Positions 24,501 to 36,395 of a stretch of DNA of 64,000 nt are shown here, one piece after another. The number at the start of each line of letters is the position of its first letter. Position 1 is the stretch's first letter. The notes beneath the pieces were generated by a model. It saw only the letters and a program-made list of their open reading frames with translations. It did not search any database and was not told the origin of the DNA. This DNA comes from Larix kaempferi (Eukaryota; Streptophyta; Pinopsida; Pinales; Pinaceae): contig BSBM01000877.1 of assembly GCA_027924585.1 (NCBI GenBank), forward strand, positions 4,155,501 to 4,219,500, written 5' to 3'. The translations under genes and the position numbers were made by a program.

Positions 24501-25190
24501 GGTAGGGGGCTAGACATGTACAAAACTTGGATTATGCAGTTGATCTAGCTCTTCCTGACAGATGTAACGCACAGTGGAACGCTTGTATTGGAACGCTGAG
24601 TAAAGGTTTATTACGACTGAACAATAGTCCAGATTCTCTAAAATGGAATGGAAACGATGATGAAGGCACTTTTGTTGTCAACATAGCCTATAAGTTGTTG
24701 TGGAAGAGTCTCCATACTCTCGGATGCTAGTGGTGGAAAAATTTATGGCAAGCTCATGCTCCTCACAAATGTAGAATCTTGATGTGGTTAATTCTAAATG
24801 GAAAGGTTTTTTCCTGGGATAATCTGAGGGAAATATTCTTACATGGATCGGGATGGTGCAGCCTGTGTAGGAGCAACGATGAATCTTCTGAGCATTTATT
24901 TCTTTAATGTCCTTTTTCAAAATAGATTTGGCTAGGTCTTGGGGACTCTCTTTGTTTGAAACAGTTATGGGTAGCTAACTCCATTGAGGCAAATTTAAAA
25001 ACCTGGTTCATCAACCCAACTCTTAAACCGTTGATATGTATTCCTTTTCTGGTTTCATAGTTCTTTTGGTTAGTCCGGAATGCGCCCATATTTGAGGATA
25101 TCCAATATCAAGCTTTCTATGCCATATCCTAGGTTTTGTCCTCTTATAGGGTTTTCATTGATCAGAATAACAAGACAAAGGTCCATAAGC
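21562..25190 (+). pseudogene. LINE ORF2: endonuclease, reverse transcriptase, zf-RVT
   Basis: The ATG at 21562 opens MKILYFNCRGLANNPKQL, the start of the APE-type endonuclease, followed by FNFYGPYNKK, IIAGDLNFTLN and, after a frameshift near 22200, SNHFPIIF (the SDH motif with D changed to N). Reverse transcriptase spans about 22870-23650: FIVLIPKV, QFGFSTDRSIHEAV, VKVLKIDLSKS, GLRQGFPQSP and LFMDDALLF (the xxDD catalytic box). The connection region (23769-24362) has GFKYLGFHL and SRGGKSMMIQAVLNAI. The zf-RVT-like end (about 24740-24915) shows AHAPHKCRILMWL and CSLCRSNDESSEHLF, then FWLVRNAPIFED. At least ten stops or shifts make it inactive. Confidence 0.88.
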
Positions 25191-25199
25191 CATAAAATC

Positions 25200-27425
25200 C
25201 TATGTGGTGGTTTTGAATCATGTGCTTGGTCCATAAGCCATAAAATCCTCTTTTAAGACCTAAGGCCTTAGCATACAATAATTTCTTATGTCTATGTTCA
25301 TCCTTGCACATAGGGCCTCAATAACCATTCCCAATGCAATGTCAACTATATGACACTTGTAGGTAAAGTATTCCATTTATAAGGCATGTGTGGTAGTTTT
25401 GGATGATGTGCATGGCCCATGAGCATTAAAATCATATTTTAGGCACTATAAAATTGGTGTTCTTCCTTGGACCATGTTTAGGTTACCGAGAACCATCCTC
25501 AATGTGCAAAATCTTGTGATGGTGTCCATACAGTCCCTATTGGAAAAAAATTCCCTTTATAGAGTTTATGCGGTGATTTTGGACTGTGTGCATAATCCAT
25601 GAGGTATAAAATCTTCTTTAAGCCCATAATACGATGTTGTTATTCCTTGCACCTTGTTAATGACCCCAATGGCCATCCTTGTCATGCGAAACCTCATTAT
25701 GGCACCCATACAACACTTGTAGGGCAAAATATTTGCTTAATAGGGCCTATAATATGGTGTTTTGGACTTTGTCATTGTCCACAAGAACTAAAATCCTATT
25801 TTAGACCTTAATATATTAGTTTTCCTTCTTGTACAAAATTCCAGGCCACTTGTGAGGACCATCCTTAGTACACAAAACCTCGTAATGATGACAATACTTG
25901 CCAACATATCTTGGGCATCACATGCCAAAAACATCAATTAATTAAATTTTGACAAAATCATTTTTGAGATTTTAAATTGCAACAAATCACAATCCAAAGT
26001 TATATTGGTTCAAATCATTTTTATACATCAACATTATTTACCAATTGTACATGAACTAAATGTCTTCTCATAACAAAAATGAACAAGGTATAGGGATATT
26101 GATTTATAAGTTAGTAACACCATTCCCCAATTACACTTGAATTAAATAATCTCTTATCATAATAATAAGGCACAAGGTACAATGACACTAAGTGGCATTC
26201 CCTCATATACACTAACAACCCTTACCAAATACATATGAAACAAATTATATCCCAACCTAATTATAATAGATATGACAAAACTCCTCCCACCATTGTCGTT
26301 ATAAAGGTCCTCTCCCACCATTGTCGTTATAAAGGTCCTCTCCCACTTCTCAATATCGATATTACTATCAAGCAAGAACTTAAAAATGAATAAAACACAA
26401 TCATTTCTAATTATAGATGTGTTGAAAAATTAAGAAGGATCAAACATAACCATTTACAGAATGTAAAACATATGTTGAAAAGATATAGGGCATCAAAGAG
26501 ATCAAGTGATTCAATTGACCAACGTAGACTAATCGAACATATATTGAAAGATATAGGGCATCAAAAAGATCAAGTGATTTGATCGACCAACATAGGTTGA
26601 TCAAACATGACAAAATGTAAAATATATATAAATATTTACACCATATAAAACATATGTTGAAAGATATAGGGCATCAAAGAGATCAAGCGATTCAATTGAC
26701 CAACATACACTTTCAAAAGCATAAAGAATGTTTCCCCACCAACAAACCACCACATGTACTATAATATGAAATTTATTTATGATAGAGATCATTTTTGAGA
26801 TGTGCATTGTACCAAGTGGCCTACTCTTTCTACATCATCATGTTAATTTTGGGCAACTTTGTAACACATTTATATCAAAGAATCCATCTATAAGGATCGT
26901 GTTTTGGTTTTGGATCATGTGCATGGTCCATGAGAACTAAAATCCTATTTTAGTCCCTCTGGCATTGGTGTTCCTACTTAGACACTGTCTAGTTCATTGA
27001 AAACCATCATTTGTGTGAAAAACCTTGTATTGGTGTCCATATGATCCTTGTTGGCCAAATATTCCCTTTATAAAGTTTGTGTGGTGATTTTGGACTCTAT
27101 GTATAGTCCATGAGCCATATAATCCTTTTTTAACCCTTAAGATGGCGTTGTTCTTCCTTTCACCATGTTAGGGACCCCAAGAACCATCCTTGTTATGTGA
27201 AGCCTTGTTATGACACCCGTACAACAATTCTAGGCCAAAGATTTGCTTCACATGACCTATAATGTGGTGTTTTGGACTATGGCATGATACACAAGATGTC
27301 AAGAACTAAAATCCTATTTTAGGCAATTAATATATTAGTGTTACTCCTTAGATAATTTCTAGGGAATTGACCATAACCATTCTCTATGCACAAAACTTTG
27401 TAACAACATTGTTACTTGTTAGAAA
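25200..27425. repeat. Degenerate ~181-bp tandem repeats in two blocks
   Basis: A box like GTGGTTTTGGAC…CATGGTCCATGAG…TAAAATCC recurs at about 25209, 25390, 25571 and 25752 (block 1, to ~25900) and again at about 26900, 27080 and 27266 (block 2). Spacing is 180-186 bp. Each unit also carries ACCATCCTT-, GTGTCCATAC- and AACACTTGTAGG-like boxes. The ~1 kb between the blocks (25900-26880) is a copy of the AT-rich array found further right. Satellite-like, with no coding content. Confidence 0.8.
26281..26705. repeat. Short tandem duplications within the array
   Basis: CCCACCATTGTCGTTATAAA (unit 28 bp) is duplicated at 26285-26340. At 26468, 26537 and 26648 a longer box (AACATATGTTGAAA…ATATAGGGCATCAAAGAGATC) occurs three times at 70-110 bp spacing. 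Confidence 0.75.
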
Positions 27426-27429
27426 CTCT

Positions 27430-28983
27430 TGACCATCACATGTCCAACTCAGTGGAACCAAGTTCCATAGTAACTATGGTTGGTTCTGTAGCATTTTTCC
27501 AAGCTTCCATAGTGCTTTCTTATGTTTTATAAAAACCTTGTTGAGGGTTATACAATACACTTTCATCAATTTATATGTCTCACACAACATGTAGCATTTT
27601 GCAATTGGTTGTAGTGTTATCTAACAAACTATAGTGTGTTCAACAATAGACCATAGAGTTCTACATCAACACTCCTACAACTAGCATTACTACTAAAAAC
27701 CAAACAAGTCAAGGCAACATGTTATTTCTCATCCCATAATAGAAAAAAATCATGACCCAAATAATCATCCTCATTGCGCAAAAGCTCACAATGATGCATT
27801 AAAGGAAACGCCTAGAAGGATTAAAGTAAAAACCTATACAAGGATAAATAATGGGGAAGTTAATGTATAACTCTAAAATTTATAGGTTACAAAATTGCAC
27901 TACACATTATTAGTGACATTTTCTTTCTGAAACAACCCCTTAAAAATGTTTAAAATAGGAAAAAAACATTTAAATTCAACACAACATTTTATTACTAAAA
28001 ATTAGATTTTCAAAAATTTTAATGTTTAAATTTATTTTCATTGATTATTCATTATGAAATTATGTTAATATAGGAAATATGAATTAAGTTTTAATAGTTT
28101 CCATATGGTATCTCATACATAAAAGATACTTATTTGTTAATAAAATCATTATTCAAAATTCTTTGTGAAAGGGTCAGGAGCCATGGTTAGAGAGTAGTAT
28201 GTCAAGTTATATATCAAAATTGACATTTTTACATTGAATTTTTTGGTGTGTAAAGTATTATCTTAATAAAATATTGTTTTTTTCCCCAAAAAAAATTATA
28301 TCTTATATTTCATTCAAAAATTAAAATATATATATATATATATATGAATTGTGTCTTCTAACCTTTCTAAGGAATAAAGTTTTTATTTTTTCAAAAATAT
28401 AAAACACATATTTACCTAAATCTAAGATTATAGTCTTTAACTAACTCATATTTTTAATATCAAACCATTAAAAAATACAAAGCTTAAAAACATACATCAA
28501 CATTAAATACCTATAATAGGCCATGAACTAACAATCTTAAATTCTAAAATAGAAGAATTTATTTTCACTCTTCTTCATGATTTTAAGCATAAACATTGTA
28601 TTTTTAGTAAAAATTTTCACTCCTCAATTGTTTCTTCTTCTTGTAGTATGTCACCTCGTAATTGAAAGTGTGTTCATCTTTTCTTTTAATTTCTTATTAT
28701 ATTAAATATTTTAATTTTCAATGTTTTTTTTTACTTTAATAACTATATTCATAATTAGATTTGATGTTAGATTGTTAATCTTGTTCTTTTCCTAAAAATA
28801 TTAATAGAATCTTTTTTTGCAAAATCATTTCTAAGATTTTAAATTGTAACAAATCACAGTCTAAAGTGATATTGGTTGAGATACTTTTTATACATTGACA
28901 TTCTTCATCAATTATATATAAATTAAATGATTTGTTCATAACAAAAAATCACAAGGGATAATATTATTGATTTATACACTCTC
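27430..28983. other. AT-rich DNA, first part of the ~3.5-kb higher-order unit
   Basis: No coding frame was recognised. From about 27,860 the sequence matches 34,520 onward (shared landmarks: AATATAGGAAATATGAATTAA at 28066/34716 and TTTCCATAT…ATCTCATACATA). A (TA)n run lies near 28325-28346. Confidence 0.6.
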
Positions 28984-29007
28984 AACAACCTTTGCCAATT
29001 ACCCGGG

Positions 29008-29406
29008 GTGGCAGGTGCGGGTGGGATTCTTTTCGATCCCGGCGGAAATAAAATCACAGACTTTGCTTGGGGATTAGGCAGGAAAACTAATAATGAGGCA
29101 GAATGGTTAGCTCTCATCCTCTCATTAGAAATGGCCTCCAACTACAGCATAGCCAATCTCAAAATCTACGGAGACTCCAGGCACGTCATCCAAATCATGC
29201 GAAGAGGATATGCCTCACCAGGCTCAAAAGCAGATAGATACATGCAAAGAGTTAAGACCAATACATTATTCTCAAAGGCCTCCTTCTTTCATATCCTCCA
29301 AGAGAACAACAGGGTGGCGGATTTAGCGGCAAATCAAGGAACCATGCTCAAAGTCGGGCAAACAAAGGATCATAAAGGAGTCTTGGGATTTCATTTCATC
29401 CCCTAA
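29008..29406 (+). CDS. LINE ORF2 C-terminal RNase H domain (5'-truncated, open)
   Basis: This frame encodes the RNase H found at the end of some plant LINE ORF2 proteins; it removes RNA from RNA-DNA hybrids. It reads GAGGILFDPGGNKITDFAWG, then the catalytic Glu in NNEAEWLAL, the second Asp in IYGDSRHVIQIM, and the last Asp in ENNRVADLAANQG. The first catalytic Asp lies upstream and was lost by 5' truncation, so the domain cannot be active. The frame has no stop until TAA at 29404-29406. The first codon of the listed span is not a real start. Confidence 0.85.
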   Translation: MAGAGGILFDPGGNKITDFAWGLGRKTNNEAEWLALILSLEMASNYSIANLKIYGDSRHVIQIMRRGYASPGSKADRYMQRVKTNTLFSKASFFHILQENNRVADLAANQGTMLKVGQTKDHKGVLGFHFIP

Positions 29407-29674
29407 TGCACCAATGTCTTGGCCCCTTGATTTTTTGACGGGGTTTTTGGTTAGGGTCTTGGCATTAAGGGACCATCCACTCCCTTTGCTAAACTATGGC
29501 CTCCCCCTCTTTTTAAATTTTTATTTGAACTTGACCTCCGCGTATCCACTCACACGCTCCTCCATCTGCCTCCCCGTCCGACCCACCACCTGTCTCCTCG
29601 TTCTCTCCCCCGGTGTCAGCTCCCACGGGGCTTTCTGAACTCCCCCATCCGTCCTCCCTATTCCTCCCTCCGCG

Positions 29675-30127
29675 ATGGCTCTCCCTCCCCATCTCCCCGA
29701 AACTCTGAGCCGTCTCTCCCTCGGGGAGCTTGTTTCCTCTGCTCCTCGTCTCTCGCAGGCAGATATCTGGGATACAATGCCGTCAATTAGGGCGGCCATA
29801 GCCGCTTTAAGCAGAACCTTGATTGACATTAAGTTTGCAGTCCGGAGAACATATGAAGCGGTCTGCTCCAATGTGAACCAGAATGCTGAAATGGCGTCGG
29901 TGATAACGCACGTTTGCTCTCAGTTATCCTGCCAGGATTCCAGAATTGATGATCAAGAACGAAATATTCTGGAATTAATGGGGAAAGTTGATAGATTGCA
30001 GGAAGACATGGCCGTTTTCATTAGAGCGACGCAGGGAAGCTGGGTGCACGAAAATCCAACGATAAATCAGGAAATAAACCAGGTGATGGTGGACGCTTCG
30101 TCTGTCAAGATAAGGAAGAAAGGCTAG
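29675..30127 (+). CDS. Intact 150-residue coiled-coil ORF downstream of LINE RNase H
   Basis: The ATG at 29675 sits in a strong plant context (GCGATGGCT) and opens 150 codons without a stop. The protein starts MALPPHLPETLSRLSLGELV, continues with an Ala/Ile-rich helical part (TMPSIRAAIAALSRTLIDI) and then a heptad-like acidic stretch (DDQERNILELMGKVDRLQED), and ends basic (VKIRKKG). No catalytic motif or membrane segment is seen. A 266-bp C/T-rich leader separates it from the RNase H stop, and about 270 bp of 3' sequence leads to the poly(A). It is either a third ORF of this LINE or the ORF of another mRNA joined during reverse transcription. I do not recognise the family. Confidence 0.5.
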   Translation: MALPPHLPETLSRLSLGELVSSAPRLSQADIWDTMPSIRAAIAALSRTLIDIKFAVRRTYEAVCSNVNQNAEMASVITHVCSQLSCQDSRIDDQERNILELMGKVDRLQEDMAVFIRATQGSWVHENPTINQEINQVMVDASSVKIRKKG

Positions 30128-30420
30128 CACAGCCCAGGTTTCAAAAAAAATTTGCTCATTTTGGTAATGCATTTTTGTATAATCCTCTGTAGTCAGTTTG
30201 TTAAGGTGTATTCCAGCTCTATGCTGGACAATTTCAGGAAGACCAAGCTTAGAGATTATAATGTAATGCAGATAGTCTTAGTAGTGTTAGTTGGTCCTGA
30301 CATCTCAGCACTGTTAAAAACTCTGTTTGCAAGTCTGTAATGAATAGCTGTGCACAGCTTTATAAATACAATCCTTTCTCTGTTATTGTTAAAAAAAAAA
30401 AAACAACCTTTGCCAATTAC

Positions 30421-31589
30421 ACTTAAATCAAATAATCTCTTATCATAATAAAAAGATACAAAGTAGAATGTAGACACCAATTCACATACCCTTATATACA
30501 CTAACAACCCTTACCAATTAAAAATGAAATGATATCTCAACCAAATTAGAATATTAGAATAGAGATGAGAAAATTCCTTCTCCACTTGTTATAAAGGCCA
30601 TTTACCATTTCTCAATATCGATATTACCTTCTTTAAGTGTTCTTAAGTGTACAAGCAAGGAGTAAAAAATGAATAGAATACATTTGTTTGTAATATGTAT
30701 TTATGTTTAAAAAGGTATGGATAATTAAACAAAATGAATAAAATACATTTGTTTGTAATATGTATATATGTTTAAAAAAGTATAGATGATTAAACATGAT
30801 CATTTACCAAATGTAAAATATAAAATAAACTAAAAGGCAGATGGCATAAAAATATATCAAGTGATTTTACAAAGACATAGAGCATCAAAAGGTCTAGTGA
30901 TTGCAAAAAAACATAGTGATATTGATTTGTACATTGTTAACAACCTTTACCAATTACAATTGAAATAAATAATTTTTTATCATAATAACAAGGTACAATG
31001 ACATTGATTTATACACCTTGTTATATACTAATAACCTTTACCAATTACTTATGAATCAAACAATGTCCTAACCAAATTGGAATAGATATGACACAATTTC
31101 TTCTCCATTCATTGTTATAAAATTTATCTCTCACTTCTCAATATCAATATTATCTTTTGAAGTATACAAGCAAGGGATCAAAAATGAATAAAACACATCC
31201 ATTTGTGATGTGTATATATGTTGAAAAACGTAACACTAGTCAAACATGACTATTTACAAAATGTAAAACAAATGTTGAGAAGTCATAAGGCATAAAAAGG
31301 ATCAAGTTATAGCATAAGACATAGTGACATTGATTTATACACTATTAACACCCTTTTCCAATTACAATTGAATTAAATATTATCCTTTCCTAATAAATAG
31401 GGAATAAAGTACAATGGCACCAACTCACATACCCTTCACATTAACAACACTTACTAACTACATATAAACCAAATGACGTCCCAACCAAATCAAAATAGAG
31501 ATGAAAAAATTCCTTTATCCACTTATTATTATAAAGGTCCACTTCTTAATATAAATGTTACTTTCTTAAATATACAAGTAAGAAATTTT
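30421..31589. repeat. Continuation of the AT-rich array, unit A
   Basis: Three subunits of the GATATTGATTTATACAC type follow the LINE. A local duplication of about 70 bp (AATAAAATACATTTGTTTGTAATATG-like) lies at 30665-30785. No coding content was seen. Confidence 0.6.
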
Positions 31590-31785
31590 AAGGGAAATAG
31601 CTCAAGTGGTCATCAACCAAATGTGAGATCTTTCCCCTGATGTAGGGGAGGTCATGGGTTTGACTTTCTTCAATTTGCTTAGGGAAAGGTGCTTGGAACT
31701 TAGACACTGTCAGATTTACACTTGGTACCATCCTCGAATGAGGAGAAATGCCTAGTAGTTTCTCCACTTCGTGAAATAATTAGTA
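31590..31785 (+). mobile_element. tRNA-derived SINE, family 2, copy 1
   Basis: It shows an A-box-like TAGCTCAAGTGG and, about 45 bp later, a weak B-box-like GGGTTTGACTTTC, the internal RNA polymerase III promoter layout. The body (GGTGCTTGGAACTTAGACAC…CCATCCTCGAATGAGGA) matches 37058-37245. No TSD or clean A tail was identified. Confidence 0.6.
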
Positions 31786-31788
31786 GTT

Positions 31789-31871
31789 GTTGAGTATTAT
31801 TTTATGGATCCATCGCATACGTTTTAAAAACCTTAAAACTGATTCGATGGATCCGGAAAATAATACTCAAC
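31789..31871. repeat. Short hairpin, 27-bp arms
   Basis: GTTGAGTATTATTTT…GGATCCATCG at the left is mirrored by CGATGGATCC…AAAATAATACTCAAC at the right, with two mismatches and a 29-base spacer. It follows the SINE directly. It may be a miniature inverted-repeat element or a terminal structure. Confidence 0.8.
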
Positions 31872-32174
31872 ATTACACTTATAACAGAAGCATGTGAACA
31901 AAAACAATTAGTAGTTATAATTAGAAACTTGTGGCCATGAGAGGATGAGAGAGAGATGACTTCAATGATATCTAAACCCCATATGGAGCAAGGTTAGGAT
32001 TACTTAAAAGGACTATTTATGCAAAAGAGAAAGAACTAGGTTTGCATGCCTATGGATCTCAGATTTGTTTGCATTCATAAGAACTATACATCGCTTAAGT
32101 GACATCTCAAGGGTTGAAAATACGATCAACTCGTCAATTAGATGTTGCTTAAGCGACATCTACAACAACTCTTA
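31872..32174. other. Unassigned DNA with TTAAGYGACATCT repeats
   Basis: A TTAAGTGACATCT/TTAAGCGACATCT box occurs at about 32096 and 32150, and related boxes continue right of the solo LTR (33950-34150). No gene was seen. Confidence 0.5.
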
Positions 32175-33888
32175 TGTCACGTCCCCTCCCATCATACCAG
32201 CTAGATGGAGAGGATCGTGACGTTAAACCAGGCATCCAGCCCCATACATCTTACACAAGCATTCAAATTAAAATAAAAATGTACATATACAGTGCATAAC
32301 AGACGTGATGCTAAACTGGGCGTCTATCCCCATGAAACTTTTAACCATAAGCCTTCACATAATATAACAGAGACATATGGAAATGAATGATTTTTAAGAA
32401 AATCACAGCGGAATATTAAGAATTGCACATCCATCATACATTTACGATGTTCATCAAATAAGTGATTGCAAGTTAATACATGAGAATACTTATCTCAATA
32501 AGGCAGTCCCAAGCAACTAGCTATGCAACTGCAACGTTCCACCCAACCATAGGCCAGTGTGCTCCCCAATCTCTCAGCACCACTACCACCCCCGAGCTGG
32601 GCATGATCTCTACAAGGAACCAGGGAACAGCAAACTCACACATAGCCAAGCATACACCAAGATGAGCCAAGCCAATCTACAATTGGGTTTATCAGGCTGC
32701 TAGGAGATGGAAAGGAAGAGTTGCTAAGATAGTGAGCTCCAGCACAAAGTCATGGATAACCTTGCAAGATCTATCTAGCTTGGAACCCACAATACCTACA
32801 CACCCAGCACAAGGAAGTATTCTTTTCACTGCTTTACAGTCCCTCAAGCCATACCTTCCCTATCTAGTGCTCTCAGGGTATGCATAGAAGAGTAACCAAA
32901 GCCCTCTTGATCTTCTTGAGAGGTTGTCTCCCCCACTAGGTTTATCAAGCCACTTCTGTCCACTACCACTCCAAAACTTCAGTTCATAGGTTCAAACCAA
33001 AAACGAGGGTGCACACAACAACATAACACAATTATGGGGCAGGATAAAACGTTTTTACAGTGAGATGCATGAGATGGGGTTTCAGCTAACTCAGAAAAAC
33101 GTGGGAACCCACAAAAACGAAATGGGAAGTTGGGGAACAACGCAGGGAAGCCAAATCCGTTTTTAGAAAAACGTCCTTGGACATTCAGGGACAAAAACGA
33201 CCTCCATACAGTCCCCAAATCGTGGCCCTTCTCTCCCAAGCTACTGTATATGCAAAAACGAACTCCCAGGCATGGAAAAAATGCAGGATTTGGATGAAAA
33301 ACGTGTAGGGAAAGACCCAGCCAGCTCCAACTGCGTAAATGAGTGAAGACTACCTGTTCAGAATGGCTTTGGGCACCATTTCGTGGGTGTTTTCTTGCCC
33401 AACAAGAAAAAACACGAATTTCCAGGTTGATGGCTTGCCCATGCACGAAATTGGCTGCCATACTCCTTCATTCCCAAGGCATTAACTGCCTTAACCAATT
33501 TCTTGGAAGAATTAAATGATTGGGTGCATGAGACAAAATGGGTAGTTGGTGGTTTATGGGTTTCCCCATTGACACATGGATTAATACCATTGGCTCAAGG
33601 GTTGGAATAATTTCCCTCCCTTTTCCTTGTAGAATCATGCCTCCATCTCTTTGTTGCATAGCATAGCCAATTGTTGGTTTTTCATTAAATTTCGTATTTA
33701 CATGATGTCTTAATTTACATTGTGCATATCTAGCACAAGAGCCGTAGACATCTATTTCTTTATTTGCCGATACATAGGACGATAAATCAATGGTGGGGCC
33801 TTGGCCTTGAGCTCCTCACCATGATTGAATTACAATATTTACATCATTTACGATTTAATACACAGGGGACAAAAATGGGGACGTGACA
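32175..33888 (-). mobile_element. Solo LTR (1,714 bp), minus orientation
   Basis: Plus-strand ends are TGTCACGTCCCC and GGGGACGTGACA, so on the minus strand it is TGTCACGTCCCC…GGGGACGTGACA. TCTTA is found on both sides (32170-32174 and 33889-33893), a 5-bp TSD. A GGAGCTCAAGGCC-type motif lies at about 33800-33816 in minus sense, as in the other LTRs. No internal sequence remains. Open frames inside (32979-33461 minus, for example) are chance frames in GC-richer LTR sequence. Confidence 0.92.
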
Positions 33889-33893
33889 TCTTA

Positions 33894-36377
33894 AACGTCA
33901 TTACTACAACACATATCCACCATAAATTCATAGAGATCACTTAAACAACATCCCTTATGTTGTTTTAACCTTGGTTAGATATCTAATAAAAGACCTCTTT
34001 AATTATTATTTTTTTAATTTTATAACTCGGTTTTTAATGGTGTTGACTATATGTTGACATAACATTGATAGGATGTCACTTAAGCATTATCTACCCCACT
34101 TTAAGTATTGAAAATATACTATGTTTATTGTCTCTTAAGCAACAATAAAGTGACGTTTGGTTGACACTATGTCTTCAACATGAGAGTGAGTTTTTTTATC
34201 AACATTTAGACGGCATTACAAACATAGAATAAGCATCGAAATTTGTCATCAAATATAATGATTGTATAACTTTTTTATTTATCAGTTTGGAACAATGTTG
34301 AATTTTAACTAATCCCATTTTATCTAAGTCTTCGATATTTTAAGTTTTAAGTTTTATGTCTTTGCAAATAAATCAAAATTTGGTATCAGATTTTTTAAAA
34401 CTATATTAATATAGTTCAAGAATAGTCTCATAAGGTGAAAACCATAGAAGTAGACACCATTGCATGAGAAAATATTAAAATTAAAATTATATATATAACA
34501 TTAAGGAAACACCTCTAATGAGAAGTTAAGTATAACTTTAAAATTGATAGGTCATGGAATTGCACGACGCATCATTATTATTAGTGTTTAAAACGAGTAA
34601 AAATGTTTAAATTAAATACGAATTTCAATATTAAAAATGAGATTTTTAATGAATATAATTTTTTAGTGTTTAAATTTATTTTTATTGATTATTATGATGA
34701 AAGTATATGTTAATATAGGAAATATGAATTAATATTTTAATAGTTTCCATATAGAATCTCATACATAGTAATAAGATCATGGTTTAAAATTATTTGTTAA
34801 GGATCATGATAAGAGAGGATTATGTTAAGTAATTTATCAAAATTGATATTTCAACATGAAAAAATAAAGAAAACAAGTTTCTGTAAAATATTATAGAAAT
34901 AAGATTTTTTTTTTCTAATTGTATTTAATATTTCAAATAAGTCTCATAATATAGATGAATTGTGTCTTCCAACCCTCCTAAAACATAAAGTTTTTGTTTT
35001 TTCAAAAACAAAAAAATATAAACAACACACATACCTATCTACCTAAATCCAAAGTTGCAATCTTCCAAGAGATCATATTTTTAATATCAAACCATTAAAA
35101 TTATAAAGCTTAGAAGCATATATCAACAACATTTAATGCCTATAATAAGCCATGGATTAATAATCTTAAATTTCAAAATAGAAGACTTTCTTCCTCACTC
35201 ATTATGATCTTAAGAATAAACATTGTATTTTTACTAGTAACCTACCTACCCTCTTCAATTGCGTCTTCCTCTTGGATATGCCACCCTATATAGATAAGGC
35301 CTCCTTTGAGAGTTTGTTTATCTTCTCATTTAATTCTTTGTAAGTATGAAATAATTGAGCTTCCAATAATTTTCTTTTGACTTTAGTAATTCTATCCATG
35401 ATCATCTCAATGTCAGATTGTCAATCTTATCATTTCCTTTAACTTAATCAATGATAAAACATTAATGTAATTTATCTATTCATAACCCATCAATGTCAGA
35501 TTGTCAATCTTGTCCTTTCCCTTAACTTAGTCAATCATAAAAACATTAATAGAATTTATATATTCATAACCAATTATTTAATTTTTGACAAAATCATTTA
35601 TGAGATTTTAAATTGCAACAAATCACAAAGCAACGTGATATTGGTTGAAATACTTTTTATACATTAACATTCTTCACTAATTGTATATGAATTAAATGAT
35701 TTGCTTATAACAAAAATGTACAAGGCATATGTCTAGTGTTATTGATTAATTATACACTCTCAATAGCCATAATTAGATCAAATAATCTCCTGTCATAATA
35801 ACAAGGTAAAATGACCTGGATTCACATACCCTTATATACACTAACAACCCCTACCAACTACATATGAACTAAATGGTACCCCAACTTAATCATAATAGAG
35901 ATGAGAAAGTTTCTTCTCCACTTGTTATAAATATCATCTCCCATTTCTCAATATCAATTAAGAAATTCTTAAGTATATGAGTAAGGGGTTAAAAATGAAA
36001 TAAAAAAACATTTGTTTGTAATATGTATATATGTTGAAAGAGGTAAAGATATATAAAAAATATCAAGCATGATTTCACAAAAAATTTAAAAAACATAGAA
36101 TATTAAAAAGATTAAGTGATTGCACAATTCATAGTGATATTGATTTACACATTATTAACAACTTTTACCAACTACAACAAAATATCTCCAATCATAATAC
36201 ATAGCACAAGGTATAATGACATTGATTGATTTACAAACTCTTGTATACACTAACAACCCTTATCTTCTATACTTTTCTATAAACTAACAACCCTACCAAC
36301 TACTTACGAATTAAATGATATCCCAACCAACCAAATTACAATAGAGATGAGAAAATTCATTCTCCATCCATTGTTAT
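33894..36377. repeat. AT-rich DNA and unit B of the higher-order repeat
   Basis: The first ~600 bp resemble the stretch left of the solo LTR (GACATC/GACGTT boxes). From about 34,520 the sequence follows unit A. No coding content was seen. Confidence 0.55.
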
Positions 36378-36395
36378 AAAGATCATCTCCTACTT

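Larger units (their letters stand above)
18350..25190 (+). mobile_element. L1-type LINE, nearly full length, interrupted by a solo LTR
   Basis: The plus strand carries a 5' leader with 13-bp repeats, ORF1 with a DUF4283-like domain, and ORF2 with endonuclease, reverse transcriptase and a zf-RVT-type C-terminal region. Removing the LTR at 18536-19800 restores a continuous ORF1 frame. No 3' RNase H domain or poly(A) tail was found; the sequence runs into the 181-bp repeats at about 25190. Many stops and shifts show it is inactive. Without the LTR its length is about 5.6 kb, in the normal range for plant L1 elements. Confidence 0.88.
29003..30401 (+). mobile_element. 5'-truncated LINE with 19-bp TSD and poly(A) tail
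   Basis: AACAACCTTTGCCAATTAC lies at 28984-29002 and again at 30402-30420, and a run of 13 A closes the insert, so target-primed insertion is certain. Neighbouring array copies show the uninterrupted site. The insert begins inside the RNase H domain of a LINE ORF2 and then contains a C/T-rich leader-like stretch and a separate 150-codon ORF. It is GC-richer than its surroundings, has intact frames and perfect TSDs, so it is among the youngest insertions here. Confidence 0.93.

Noticed and set aside
29521-29871. 116-codon minus-strand frame overlapping the LINE ORF3 candidate
   Set aside because: Its Arg-rich composition reflects the reverse of the C/T-rich leader; the plus-strand ORF has the better start context and transcript layout.
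32979-33461. 160-codon minus-strand frame inside the solo LTR
   Set aside because: It sits wholly inside a TSD-bounded LTR, has no retroelement or host domain, and is explained by local composition.
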